Positions 7,141 to 15,691 of a stretch of DNA of 64,000 nucleotides are shown in pieces (positions within the stretch are counted from its first letter, which is position 1; each line of letters starts with the position of its first letter). The stretch comes from Bog-756 sp963730685 (GTDB taxonomy: Bacteria > Actinomycetota > Acidimicrobiia > Acidimicrobiales > RAAP-2), in assembly GCA_963730685.1 (NCBI GenBank), contig CAVSSP010000005.1:124001-188000 (forward strand), read 5' to 3'. Under the pieces are notes generated by a model that saw nothing but the letters and a program-made list of their open reading frames with translations, had not been told where the DNA came from and searched no databases. The position numbers and the translations under genes are program-made.

Positions 7141-8820
7141 ACTCTCGAACCCGTAGACACCCTGGGCGTACTCGTCGACCTTCGACGTGGGGAGCCGGAG
7201 GCGGATCGCCGTGTAGTAGACGGCGAGGCTGAAGGCCGCCACCACCGCCAGGTCCCAATAGAAGGGGATGTTCATCCGGCCCCCCTGGAACTGGCCGAAG
7301 TAGGAGATGAGGGTCAGGCCGCCGAGGTAGGGCCACAGCCAGACGGCCGCCGCCCAGTCCAAGGGGGTGTGGACCGGGTTGGCGTTGGTCAGCCTCGAGA
7401 TCCCCATCAAGACGTAGCCGAGGACGACGGCCACCATCAGCTTCCACACCACCTCCCACCCGCTCCAGTAGATGATGAGGCTGGCCGAGACGAAGGACGC
7501 CGGGGCCAGCACCGGGGCCCAGGGCAGGCGGTAGGGCCGCTCCGCGTCGGGCTTCTGGTGCCGCAGGGCACCGAGGGCCAGGGGCGCGCCGGCGTACATG
7601 AGGACGGTGGCCGAGGTGATGAAGCCGACCAGCTTCTGCCACCCGGGGAACGGCAAGAAGAGCAGCAGACCCATCAAGAAGGTGAAGATGAGGCCGAACA
7701 CCGGGACATTGGCCTTCTTGGTGGTCCGCTCGAAGATGGACGGGACGTGCCCGTTCTTGCTCATGCCGAAGGTGATGCGACTGGTGGTGGTGGTGTAGAT
7801 CAGGCCCGACCCGGTGGGGGCGATGATGGCGTCGGCATAGAGGATGTAGGCCAGCCAGGCCAGGCCCAGGCCCTTGGCCAGGCCGGCGAACGGACCGAAG
7901 ATGCCGGCGAAGCTGATGTTGGCCCACCCGTGGGCCAGGGCCTGGTGGGGGAGTGCGCCGATGAACACGATCTGCAACAGCAGGTAGATGGTGGCGCCGA
8001 TGAGCATGGAGAAGATGACCGCCCGCGGCATGTCGCGTTGAGGGTTCCGGCTCTCACCGCCCAACTGGACGGCCTGTTCGAACCCGACCAGCGCGAACAC
8101 CGCCCCACCGTCGCTCACCGCATTGAGGATCCCGTGGAGTCCGAAGGGAGCGAAGCCACCGGCCCGGGTGAAGTTCGAGGTGTCGAAGTGGGTGAAGAAC
8201 AGGACCACGATGGTGAGGGTGGGAATGAGGATCTTCCATGTGGTGATGGCGTTGTTGACCCGGATCAGGTAGCGGACGCCGAACAGGTTGGCCACCACGA
8301 AGAGCGCCATCATCACCGTGGCCACCAGGTAGCCGGTCGCGGTCAGGACGGGCACGCCGCCCTTCGTGATGACCAGGCCGTGCCAGTAGTTGGCGGTGTA
8401 GGTGATGGCCGCCTCCACCTCGATGGGGGCGGTGCCCACCGCCTGCAGCCACGAGAACCAGCCGAATGAGGCACCGGCCAGCCCCCCGAAGGCGTAGTAG
8501 GGGAACCGGGTGGTGCCGCCGCTGACGGGGAACATCCCGCCCAACTCGGCATGGACCAGCGCCAACAGGATGACCGCCACCGAGCCGATCAGCCAGGCGA
8601 TGATGGCCGCAGGCCCGCCGAGCGTGGCACAGGCCAGCGCGCCGAACAGCCAGCCCGAACCGATGATCGATCCCTCGGAGGTGAGCAGCAGGCCGAAGAA
8701 CCCGATGTTGCGGGTGAGGCCGTCGCCGGCCGTCGATGCCTCGGATCCGGTCGACACCGCAGTATCGGTCAACGCACGACCTCTGTTTCTCGGTCTGACT
8801 CTGGGGACGCTCCGGGCCAC
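7138..8820 (-). CDS. APC-superfamily amino acid permease
   Basis: A membrane transporter of up to 560 residues with 12 or more hydrophobic segments. The first helix carries GFFGLLLTSEGSIIGSGWLFG, matching the unwound G-S/A-I-I-G-S-G substrate and cation motif of APC amino acid permeases. The N-terminal 16 residues of the longest frame are Arg-rich and unlike the family; a TTG at 8772 (LTDTAVSTG...) preceded by AGAGG is a good alternative start. The gene stands alone, convergent with the epoxide-hydrolase-like gene. The substrate is probably an amino acid or polyamine; nothing in the sequence identifies which. Confidence 0.85.
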   Translation of the reverse strand: MARSVPRVRPRNRGRALTDTAVSTGSEASTAGDGLTRNIGFFGLLLTSEGSIIGSGWLFGALACATLGGPAAIIAWLIGSVAVILLALVHAELGGMFPVSGGTTRFPYYAFGGLAGASFGWFSWLQAVGTAPIEVEAAITYTANYWHGLVITKGGVPVLTATGYLVATVMMALFVVANLFGVRYLIRVNNAITTWKILIPTLTIVVLFFTHFDTSNFTRAGGFAPFGLHGILNAVSDGGAVFALVGFEQAVQLGGESRNPQRDMPRAVIFSMLIGATIYLLLQIVFIGALPHQALAHGWANISFAGIFGPFAGLAKGLGLAWLAYILYADAIIAPTGSGLIYTTTTSRITFGMSKNGHVPSIFERTTKKANVPVFGLIFTFLMGLLLFLPFPGWQKLVGFITSATVLMYAGAPLALGALRHQKPDAERPYRLPWAPVLAPASFVSASLIIYWSGWEVVWKLMVAVVLGYVLMGISRLTNANPVHTPLDWAAAVWLWPYLGGLTLISYFGQFQGGRMNIPFYWDLAVVAAFSLAVYYTAIRLRLPTSKVDEYAQGVYGFES

Positions 8821-8941
8821 CGCCGGTTGGAGCGCCGTCAGGGTGGCGGCAGGGCGAAGCTAGTGGACAGGTCGGTCGGGCTCAAGCACCGTGGGCGAGC
8901 GCGTACCGCCCCGGCCCCCGTGACGCGCAACGGTCGGGCGT

Positions 8942-9571
8942 TCAGCCCGCTCGGGCGTGATCCGCCAGCCACTCGGCGAGGTGGGGGGCCTCGTCGCCGA
9001 TGGTGGTCTCGTCACCGTGCCCGGTGAGCGTTCTAGTCGCTCCCGGTAACACCAAGAGCCGGTCGCGGATGGAGGCGATGATGGTGTCGAAGTCCGAGAA
9101 GCTGCGCCCGGTGGCCCCCGGGCCCCCTTTGAACAGCGTGTCCCCGGAAAACAGCACGCCGCCCGCGGCATCATGGAGGCAACACCCACCGGGGCTGTGT
9201 CCGGGGGTGTGGAGGACCTCGAGCGTGGTGTCTCCCGCCGTCATCGTCATACCGTCGGACAGCGAGCGGTCGGGGGAGCGGTCGGGGTACACGTCCCGCC
9301 ACAGCATCATGTCGTCGGGGTGCAGCCAGACGGGGGCGTCGAGCACCTCCGCCAGCGCCACCGCCGCGTTGATGTGGTCGTTGTGGCCGTGGGTGGCGAT
9401 GATGGCGGTGGCGTCGCGGCCACCGACGGCCGCCGCGATGGGCCGGTGATCGTGGGCGGCATCGATCACCACCACCTGACGGTCATCACCGACGATCCAG
9501 ATGTTGTTCTCCACCTCGAAGTCGCCGCCGTCGAGCGAGAAGATCCCCGAGGTCACGACCCGTTCGATCAT
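8942..9571 (-). CDS. MBL-fold metallo-hydrolase, MscR partner
   Basis: A 209-residue metallo-beta-lactamase-fold hydrolase. The metal ligands are visible as ATHGHNDH (HxHxDH), HTPGHSPGG, FSGDTLFKGGPG and TLTGHGDET, the pattern of glyoxalase II-like thioester hydrolases. It begins one base inside the stop of mscR (TGATG). In mycobacteria the same two-gene order occurs (Rv2259-Rv2260), where MscR oxidises S-hydroxymethylmycothiol to a formyl thioester. By that analogy this enzyme would hydrolyse S-formylmycothiol to formate and mycothiol; this is inference from context and fold. Confidence 0.82.
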   Translation of the reverse strand: MIERVVTSGIFSLDGGDFEVENNIWIVGDDRQVVVIDAAHDHRPIAAAVGGRDATAIIATHGHNDHINAAVALAEVLDAPVWLHPDDMMLWRDVYPDRSPDRSLSDGMTMTAGDTTLEVLHTPGHSPGGCCLHDAAGGVLFSGDTLFKGGPGATGRSFSDFDTIIASIRDRLLVLPGATRTLTGHGDETTIGDEAPHLAEWLADHARAG

Positions 9572-10656
9572 CAGACGACCACCACTGACCGCAGCACCTC
9601 ACCGCGCTCCATCCGGTGGAAGGCCTCCTCGACGTCTCCCAGCCCGATGGTCTCGCTGACGAAGCGGTCGAGGTCGAGCCGGCCCTGCAGGTACAGGTCG
9701 ACCAGCATGGGGAAGTCGCGGGACGGCAGGCAGTCCCCGTACCAGCTGGGTCGGAGCTGCCCGCCCCGGCCGAAGAAGTCGATCATCGGCAGGTCGATCC
9801 TCATCTCGGGCGTCGGCACCCCCACCTGGACCAATGTGCCGGCCAGATCCCGGGCGTAGAAGGCCTGCTCCATGACCGCCGGATTGCCCACCGCCTCGAT
9901 GCAGACGTCGGCGCCGTTGCCGTCGGTGAGGCCCTGCACGGCGGTGACCACGTCCCCCTCGGAGGCGTTGACGGTATGGGTGGCCCCGAACTCCCGGGCC
10001 AGCTCGAGCTTGCCCGGATCGAGGTCGATGGCGATGACCTTGGCCGCCCCGGCCAGCCGGGCACCGACGATGGCGGCGCAACCCACTCCGCCGCAGCCGA
10101 AGACCGCCACGGAGTCTCCCGGCCCGACCTCACCGGTCCACATGGCCGATCCCAGCCCGGCCATGACGCCGCAACCCAGCAGTCCGACAGCCTCGGGGCG
10201 TGCGGCCGGGTCCACCTTGGTGCACTGGCCCGCCGCCACCAGCGTCTTTTCGGCGAAGGCACCGATCCCGAGCGCGGGGGCCAGTGGCGTCCCGTCCGTC
10301 AGGGTCATCGGGGTGGTGGCATTGTGGGTGGCGAAGCAGTACCACGGCCGTCCCCGCCGGCATGCCCGGCACTCGCCGCACACCGCCCGCCAGTTGAGGA
10401 TCACGAAATCCCCGGGCGCCACCGAGGTGACGTCGTCCCCCACGGCCTCGACCACGCCCGCCGCCTCATGGCCCAAGAGGAACGGGAAGTCGTCGTTGAT
10501 GCCGCCCTCCCGGTAGTGGAGGTCGGTGTGGCAGACCCCGCAGGCCTGTACCCGCACCACCGCTTCTCCTGGACCGGGATCGGGCACCACGATGGTCACC
10601 AACGAGACAGGTTCCCCCTTCGCCTTCGCCACCACACCCCGGACCTCTGATGCCAT
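9571..10656 (-). CDS. mscR: S-(hydroxymethyl)mycothiol dehydrogenase
   Basis: A 361-residue zinc-dependent medium-chain dehydrogenase. The catalytic zinc site is CGVCHTD and GHEAAGVVE, the structural zinc site is CGECRACRRGRPWYC, and the nucleotide fold is VAVFGCGGVGCAAI. It matches MscR/AdhE2, which detoxifies formaldehyde as its mycothiol adduct using NAD and also acts on S-nitrosomycothiol. The start at 10656 is chosen because AGGAG lies just upstream and the first residues MASEVRGVVAKAKGEP fit the family. The MBL hydrolase is translationally coupled downstream. Its presence implies a mycothiol-making actinobacterium. Confidence 0.9.
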   Translation of the reverse strand: MASEVRGVVAKAKGEPVSLVTIVVPDPGPGEAVVRVQACGVCHTDLHYREGGINDDFPFLLGHEAAGVVEAVGDDVTSVAPGDFVILNWRAVCGECRACRRGRPWYCFATHNATTPMTLTDGTPLAPALGIGAFAEKTLVAAGQCTKVDPAARPEAVGLLGCGVMAGLGSAMWTGEVGPGDSVAVFGCGGVGCAAIVGARLAGAAKVIAIDLDPGKLELAREFGATHTVNASEGDVVTAVQGLTDGNGADVCIEAVGNPAVMEQAFYARDLAGTLVQVGVPTPEMRIDLPMIDFFGRGGQLRPSWYGDCLPSRDFPMLVDLYLQGRLDLDRFVSETIGLGDVEEAFHRMERGEVLRSVVVV

Positions 10657-10673
10657 GCTCCACTCCTGTCGTG

Positions 10674-10719
10674 TCGGACGTCGCATCTCGGACGTCGTAT
10701 GTCGGACGTCGTATGTCGG
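10674..10719. repeat. 14-bp tandem repeat upstream of mscR
   Basis: Three head-to-tail copies of TCGGACGTCGYATS (10674-10687, 10688-10701, 10702-10715) followed by TCGG. Copies 2 and 3 are identical; copy 1 differs at two positions. Each copy contains the palindrome GACGTC. The array lies immediately upstream of the mscR ribosome-binding site, where a promoter or operator is expected. Confidence 0.75.
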
Positions 10720-10744
10720 CGCCCAGTGTGGCACGCCGACCCGC

Positions 10745-12820
10745 TCAGGCCGTGGTGGCCAGAATCTCCTCGATCATCTCGATGGTGGTGTCCGGATGGA
10801 GCAGCGCCAGCCGTCCCACCGACTCGCCCTCCCAGGTGGTGGGGACGACGAAGCCGACCTGGTCCCTCAACAGCTGATCGGACCACTGCTCATAGCGCTC
10901 GCGGTCCCAGCCCGTCCGTCGGAAGAGGACCACCGAGAGCTCGGGCCGCCGCACCAGCTCGACATGGGGCGTCCGTTCGATCAGGTCGGCGGTCTGCTGG
11001 GTGACGGCGAGCACCGTCTCGATGGCGTCGCGGTAGGCGTCGGTTCCGTTGACGGCCAGCGAGAACCACAACGGCAGCCCGCGGGCTCGCCGGGTCAGGT
11101 GGTAGGCGTAGTCACTGGGGTTCCACTCCTCGGGGGCATCGCTGTGGAGCACGTCGAGGTAGGAGGCGTCCTGGGTGTGGACCGCTTTGGCGAGGTGGGG
11201 CTCCCGGTAGAGGAGGGCGGCGCAGTCGAACGGGGCGAACAGCCATTTGTGCGGGTCCACCACGAACGAGTCGACCAGTTCGATCCCATCGAAGCGGGCG
11301 CGGATGGACGGGGCGAACAGCGCGGCACAGCCGTAGGCGCCGTCGACGTGGAACCAGAGCGACCGCTCCTTGGCGATCTCCCCCACCCCGGACAGGTCGT
11401 CGATGATCCCGGCGTTGGTGGTGCCGCCGGTGGCCACCACGGCGATGACGTCGTGGCTCCGGGGACTGGCGTCGAGGGCGGATCGGAGTGCGGCCCCGGT
11501 CAGGCGGTGGTCGTCACAGGCCACCAGCAGTGGCTCGACCCCGAGGACCCCGAGGGCCTTGCCCACCGAGGAGTGGGCCTCCTCGCTGATGGCCACCACG
11601 GGCCGATCCGGGGCACGGCTCCCCATGCGGTGACCGGCCGTGTCCCGGGCCACCATCAGTGCCGAGAGGTTGCCGGCCGACCCGCCGGACACGAAACATC
11701 CGCCGGCACCGTCGGGGAGGTGGGCCAGGTCGGAGAGGACCCGGAGGGCCTGGTTCTCGGCCGCCACGGCACCGGCCGCCTCCATCCAGGAGGTCCCCTG
11801 GAGCGAGGAACACGCCACCACCATGTCGAAGAGCAACGAGGCCTTCGTCGGGGCCGCCGGGATGAACGAGAGGAACCGGGGACTGTCGCACGACACGACG
11901 GCGGTGGCCAGTTCGTTGTCGAAGATCTCCATGACCCGGTGGGCGTCGGTCCCGGCCGGGGTGATGAGGCCCTTCAAGGTGGCATCGAGCGAGGCGGCCT
12001 GGGCCCCTCCGAAGTCGAGGGGGACGGGGTCCAGCGCCAGGCGCCACCGGCAGTAGTCGAGGATCAGGTTGGTGAGCTGCTCGTCGTAGACGAACATGGG
12101 GTTTCGCATGCTGTCCTTTCGGTGGTGCCCGGGGCCGTCGGGAGCGCGTCCCATGATCGCAGATCGCACACCGGCCCGGACCCCCCGGAAAAGGGAGCGC
12201 ACGGGACCGGCGAAGGGCTCACCCGTGCACCGCGGATCACGGGTCGGGGGCCGGCACCGGTGGACCGACACGGCATAGGGGCTGCTGTCGTCGTACGCCT
12301 GGCACGACCATGTGGCGTACCGGTCCACCAGGATGAGGCCGGCGGCGTGGCAGTGGTGGTCGTAGTCCTCGACGGTGTATCCCCGGTCCAACTGGAAGCC
12401 GGCCACGAGACAGCCGGCGCTGTCCAGATGGCGGGCGCATCCGGCGACCAGTGCGGCGTGGGTGCCCGCGGCGGTGAACAGAGGGACGTTCCCGGCCATC
12501 ACCACGACGTCGAACTGCCGTCCGAGATCGACCTGGGCCACGTCGCCGTGCTCCCACTGCAGCTCGGGGGCCAGCCGGGCGGCGGTGGCGATCATCGAGC
12601 CGTCCGCGTCGACCCCCACCACCTCGATGCCCGGCCGAGCCAGCTCACGGGCGACCCGCCCGGTCCCGCATCCGGCGTCGAGGACGGAAGAAGGATGGAG
12701 CCGGGCGACGAAGTCCGCCTCCCCGTGGACGTCGGTACCCGCTTCGGCCAGCGCGTCGAACCGCCGTTGATAGTGGTCGCCGTCCCACGGGGTCACCGGG
12801 TCGCCGTCCCACGGGGTCAC
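10745..12820 (-). CDS. SAM methyltransferase joined in frame to a PLP-dependent aromatic-amino-acid-type decarboxylase
   Basis: One open frame of 691 codons holds two proteins. Residues 1 to about 200 are a class I methyltransferase (VLDAGCGTGRVARELA, EVVGVDADGSMI). Residues 238-691 are a group II PLP decarboxylase: SGGSAGNLSALMVA, FHVDGAYG and DPHKWLFAPFD, whose Lys binds PLP; relatives decarboxylate aromatic amino acids, glutamate or diaminobutyrate. The region between them, about 200-237, is Arg/Gly/Pro-rich and not domain-like. An internal ATG at 12109 has its own AAAGGA ribosome site, so the decarboxylase is probably translated separately and the joining frame may reflect a lost stop codon. 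A GTG at 12796 is an equally good start for the first domain, since the leader is a duplicated repeat. Confidence 0.75.
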   Translation of the reverse strand: MTPWDGDPVTPWDGDHYQRRFDALAEAGTDVHGEADFVARLHPSSVLDAGCGTGRVARELARPGIEVVGVDADGSMIATAARLAPELQWEHGDVAQVDLGRQFDVVVMAGNVPLFTAAGTHAALVAGCARHLDSAGCLVAGFQLDRGYTVEDYDHHCHAAGLILVDRYATWSCQAYDDSSPYAVSVHRCRPPTRDPRCTGEPFAGPVRSLFRGVRAGVRSAIMGRAPDGPGHHRKDSMRNPMFVYDEQLTNLILDYCRWRLALDPVPLDFGGAQAASLDATLKGLITPAGTDAHRVMEIFDNELATAVVSCDSPRFLSFIPAAPTKASLLFDMVVACSSLQGTSWMEAAGAVAAENQALRVLSDLAHLPDGAGGCFVSGGSAGNLSALMVARDTAGHRMGSRAPDRPVVAISEEAHSSVGKALGVLGVEPLLVACDDHRLTGAALRSALDASPRSHDVIAVVATGGTTNAGIIDDLSGVGEIAKERSLWFHVDGAYGCAALFAPSIRARFDGIELVDSFVVDPHKWLFAPFDCAALLYREPHLAKAVHTQDASYLDVLHSDAPEEWNPSDYAYHLTRRARGLPLWFSLAVNGTDAYRDAIETVLAVTQQTADLIERTPHVELVRRPELSVVLFRRTGWDRERYEQWSDQLLRDQVGFVVPTTWEGESVGRLALLHPDTTIEMIEEILATTA
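12107..12119 (-). promoter_or_regulatory. Internal ribosome-binding site and start codon of the decarboxylase
   Basis: Read on the minus strand, AAAGGA is followed after four bases by ATG (12107-12109), and translation then gives MRNPMFVYDEQLTNLIL, the natural N-terminus of a PLP decarboxylase of 454 residues. This supports independent initiation inside the longer frame. Confidence 0.55.
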
Positions 12821-12878
12821 CGGATCACCGTCCCTCGGGATCGGGATCGGGGATCGGGATCGGGATCACCGGATCACC
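12777..12878. repeat. 24-bp direct repeat and GATCGG-type short repeats
   Basis: Two almost identical 24-bp units (12777-12800 and 12801-12824, one mismatch), a degenerate third copy, then GATCGGG/GATCACC short repeats to about 12878. The units encode V-T-P-W-D-G-D twice at the N-terminus of the methyltransferase, so the repeat duplicates a possible GTG start codon. Slippage here would change the number of starts without breaking the frame. Confidence 0.7.
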
Positions 12879-13941
12879 CACTGGCGATCTCACCCGGAAA
12901 GAGGGAGAGCTGCGGCGCCGAACCGACATCCAGGCGGTGATAGCCCGGGAGGTGGGCCATCGGGGTGTCGAGGTACACCTTGGCCTCTGGAGGCTGGGCG
13001 AAGCGACCGTGACTCCATCGGACCTCGACGTGCCCGGTCACCGCCCCCTGGCGTTCGTCGACACGCGACCGGTAGGCGCACCGCCAGTCGACCCGGGGTT
13101 GGCCGGCGGTGCTGGGGGCGACACCGAACTCCAGCAGTTCGAACTCCTCCCGCCAGTCCCACGGACTGGAGATCCGGTAGCGGGCGGGCTCGCCGGAGCG
13201 CCGGTCCATGCCGAGCACGAAATAGGGGGCGCTCCCGATCCGTAGCAGTCGCCAGAGCATGGCCTCGTCGGCGATGCCTGTCTCCTCGAGCCGTCCGGCC
13301 CATCGTCGCGCCGATCGATCACTGACCGTCCGGCACAACGTCGCATAGGCCGCCTGTGAGGTGGCGTCCGGATAGGACCGGCCCCCGAGCGCCCTGCGGA
13401 GCACGCCGAGCTGCTCCCGGGTGCACTCCTGGGGCGTGTCCGGGAACCCCTCCAACCTGACCGCTGACAGGCAGCAGCGGTACAGCGAGTGGAGCTCGTC
13501 GGCGGCCACCGCCTCGTACCAGTCACCCCGCTCCCAGGTTCCCGAGGTGGACAGCAGGCCGTCGAAGACCCGACCCGGTGAGGCGTTGGCCAGGATGTCC
13601 GAGTCGTACTTGCAGCTGACCAGGTAGACGTGGTCGATGCGCAGGTCGATGGGTGCCACCTCGTCACCCGGCGGCCGCCGGCCCCCGGTCCATTCGATGA
13701 CGAGGGGCGTCCGGCCCCTCAGCCCGTCGGGCGCCTCGAGCAGGGCGCGCCCGTTGGCAAAGGCCGCGTTGAGTTCGGCGGTGTAGCGCCTCGATCGTCC
13801 GACCTCGTCGAGCAGTTCCCAGACGTCGTCGCCGATGCGCAGCTGTCCGGGCCGCCGGCCGATGGCGGCCTCGGCGTCGCGGAAGGGGAGCGTCCCGAGG
13901 GCGGTGCCCAACTCGGTGACGGTGGTCCGCTCATCGGGCAC
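12874..13941 (-). CDS. Uncharacterised protein next to a DNA methyltransferase; candidate PD-(D/E)xK-type nuclease
   Basis: A 355-residue protein I do not recognise as a named family. It has no signal peptide or membrane segment. Residues 81-111 read as two strands: VIEWTGG (Glu83), then APIDLRID (Asp99, Asp103) and HVYLVSCKYDSD (Lys111 in an SxK context). That E...D...xK spacing resembles the PD-(D/E)xK nuclease core, with Ser in place of the usual Glu/Asp before the Lys. The rest is rich in charged and Tyr/Trp residues, as in DNA-binding proteins. It starts 27 bases after the stop of the upstream methyltransferase gene on the same strand, the usual arrangement of a restriction partner. Nuclease function is inference. 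Confidence 0.5.
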   Translation of the reverse strand: MPDERTTVTELGTALGTLPFRDAEAAIGRRPGQLRIGDDVWELLDEVGRSRRYTAELNAAFANGRALLEAPDGLRGRTPLVIEWTGGRRPPGDEVAPIDLRIDHVYLVSCKYDSDILANASPGRVFDGLLSTSGTWERGDWYEAVAADELHSLYRCCLSAVRLEGFPDTPQECTREQLGVLRRALGGRSYPDATSQAAYATLCRTVSDRSARRWAGRLEETGIADEAMLWRLLRIGSAPYFVLGMDRRSGEPARYRISSPWDWREEFELLEFGVAPSTAGQPRVDWRCAYRSRVDERQGAVTGHVEVRWSHGRFAQPPEAKVYLDTPMAHLPGYHRLDVGSAPQLSLFPGEIASG

Positions 13942-13968
13942 GGGGACCGCCCTCGGCGGCTGGGTGGG

Positions 13969-15462
13969 TCATCCTCGTCCGTGGCCACCCGCCCCGTACG
14001 CCACCAGCCGCCCCATGGAATCGGGATCGAGCAGCTCGAGCACGTCGTAGACGGGGTCGGACCCGCCGTGGCCTGTCACGGTGCGCAGGGCCCTGCCGCC
14101 GGCGGTCCGTTCCGCCGGCACCTCGGTGGAGAGGAGGACCAACGGCCCGAGGTCGTCCCGATCGGCATCGTTCCGGCGGGCCTGGTGGAGCACGCTCGCC
14201 TTGCCGAGGGCCTTCAACAGGACGTCGGGACGCCGGAGGCCCGGACGTGTCGCCGAGTAGGCACCGGCGAGGTCGAAGAGCCAGAGGCCCCCCCGTGCGT
14301 CCCGGGCCCGGAAGTCGACGGCCACCCCGAGGTCCCCGTAGGCCACGTTGCGCTCGATGGACACGAAGCCGCAGGCGACGAGCGCCTGGTCGGCCAACAG
14401 CCGTGCCTTCTGCCCTCGTCCCACCTCGTCATCGGGGGCACCGGCCTCGTCGGGTGCCGGAGCCCGGACCGGAGGTACGGTGACCCGGCGACGGACCGTG
14501 TCGCCGCCGGCCGACCGGAGGGCGATCTCCTCGGAGACGCGACGTCGGGCCAGCGCCACATACGACTGGTCGGTGTCGAAACCGATGTAGTGCCGTTCCG
14601 TGCGGACGGCGGCGACGGCGGTCGATCCGGAACCCATGAACGGGTCGAGCACCAGGTCGCCCCGGTAGGTGTACAGCTCGATGAGTCGGCGGGGCAGGTC
14701 GACGGGGAACGGCGCCGGATGCCCGATCCTGGTCGCCGACTCGGTGGGGATGTCCCAGATGTCGATGGTGGCGTCGACGAACTCGTCCATGGTCATGGTG
14801 CCCTCGGAGGGCCGCCCTTCGGTGGCCCTCCGGCCGGGGGTCAGCGCACGGTCGAACCGACCCTTGGACGCCACCACGATCCGTTCGGACACGTCGCGGA
14901 GCACGGGGTTGCCCGGTCGTTGATACGTCCCCCATGCGCAGGACCCGCCGGCGGCGTGACTCTTCTGCCAGATGATCTCCCCCCGCATGAGGTAGCCCTG
15001 CCCCTCGAGGAGGTCGATGACGTCCCGGGACAACGACCGGTATGGCTTGCGCCCGAGATTGGCCACGTTCACCGCGATCCTGCCGCCGGGTTCGAGCTTC
15101 TCGAAGCACTGTGAGAAGACGGCGTCGAGCATGCCCAGGTAGGCGTGGTAGTCGGCCGGAACGTGGCCGACCCCGAGCGCCGCCTCGTACTCCTTGCCGG
15201 CGAAGTACGGCGGCGAGGTCACCACCAGGGCCACCGAGTTGTCGGCGATGTCGCCGTGCCGGTTCATCTCCCGGGCGTCGCCGGCCCAGATGGTGTCGAG
15301 TTGTGTCGGTACGTTGACCTGGCTGTCGTCGGAGAGCCGGGGCGGGGTGAACCGGGCATAGAACGACGACGCGTCGTGGGCCTCGCGGCGGCCGACCCCG
15401 AATGACGAGGTCGAGGTGGGACGGCGCCTCGCCACCGGCCGGATGGGCTCGACGTTGCTCAC
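13969..15462 (-). CDS. Site-specific DNA methyltransferase (beta-class, N4-cytosine or N6-adenine) with C-terminal extension
   Basis: A 497-residue amino-methyltransferase. Motif IV TSPPY is at residues 82-86 and the SAM motif DPFMGSGST at 273-281; catalytic before SAM motif defines the beta group. Between them, EIIWQKSHAAGGSCAWGTY and NPVLRDVSERIVVASKG are conserved in this group. Residues about 345-497 form an extra domain (YGDLGVAVDFRARDARG, then LWLFDLAGAYSATRPGL) that resembles a nuclease- or TRD-like fold and is not part of the core. The GTG at 15462 is chosen because the 73 upstream residues are Arg/Pro/His-rich low-complexity. The downstream gene, 27 bases away, is a candidate nuclease. 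Target site unknown. Confidence 0.85.
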   Translation of the reverse strand: MSNVEPIRPVARRRPTSTSSFGVGRREAHDASSFYARFTPPRLSDDSQVNVPTQLDTIWAGDAREMNRHGDIADNSVALVVTSPPYFAGKEYEAALGVGHVPADYHAYLGMLDAVFSQCFEKLEPGGRIAVNVANLGRKPYRSLSRDVIDLLEGQGYLMRGEIIWQKSHAAGGSCAWGTYQRPGNPVLRDVSERIVVASKGRFDRALTPGRRATEGRPSEGTMTMDEFVDATIDIWDIPTESATRIGHPAPFPVDLPRRLIELYTYRGDLVLDPFMGSGSTAVAAVRTERHYIGFDTDQSYVALARRRVSEEIALRSAGGDTVRRRVTVPPVRAPAPDEAGAPDDEVGRGQKARLLADQALVACGFVSIERNVAYGDLGVAVDFRARDARGGLWLFDLAGAYSATRPGLRRPDVLLKALGKASVLHQARRNDADRDDLGPLVLLSTEVPAERTAGGRALRTVTGHGGSDPVYDVLELLDPDSMGRLVAYGAGGHGRG

Positions 15463-15482
15463 CTGGGCGCGCCCACGCCCAC

Positions 15483-15498
15483 GCGCACGACCGTGCGC
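15483..15498. other. GC hairpin upstream of the DNA methyltransferase start
   Basis: GCGCAC-GACC-GTGCGC is a perfect six-base-pair stem with a four-base loop, 21 bases before the methyltransferase GTG, embedded in a run of CCCACGC/GCGCAC short repeats. It could bind a controller protein or affect translation; nothing else supports a role. Confidence 0.35.
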
Positions 15499-15691
15499 AC
15501 GCCCACGCCTCGGGCGCTGGCGTCGATGGCTGTGGTGTTCGTGGCTCGGTTCATCACGGGGCCGATCATAGGAAGGGGGTGTGACGCAGCGAGGGCGCAG
15601 TCCCGGTTCGCTGCGCGTGCATGATGCAAGGAGGTTACTGGCGGTTCCGGCCGGCCCACGGGGATGGCGCCGGCGGAGCATCCCACCCAGG

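Noticed and set aside
10674..10719. Tandem repeats as a CRISPR array
   Set aside because: Units are 14 bp, contiguous, without unique spacers, and no cas genes are present.
10526..12940. 804-residue plus-strand open frame, Gly/Val/His-rich
   Set aside because: Antisense to the methyltransferase-decarboxylase ORF, with no recognisable domain.
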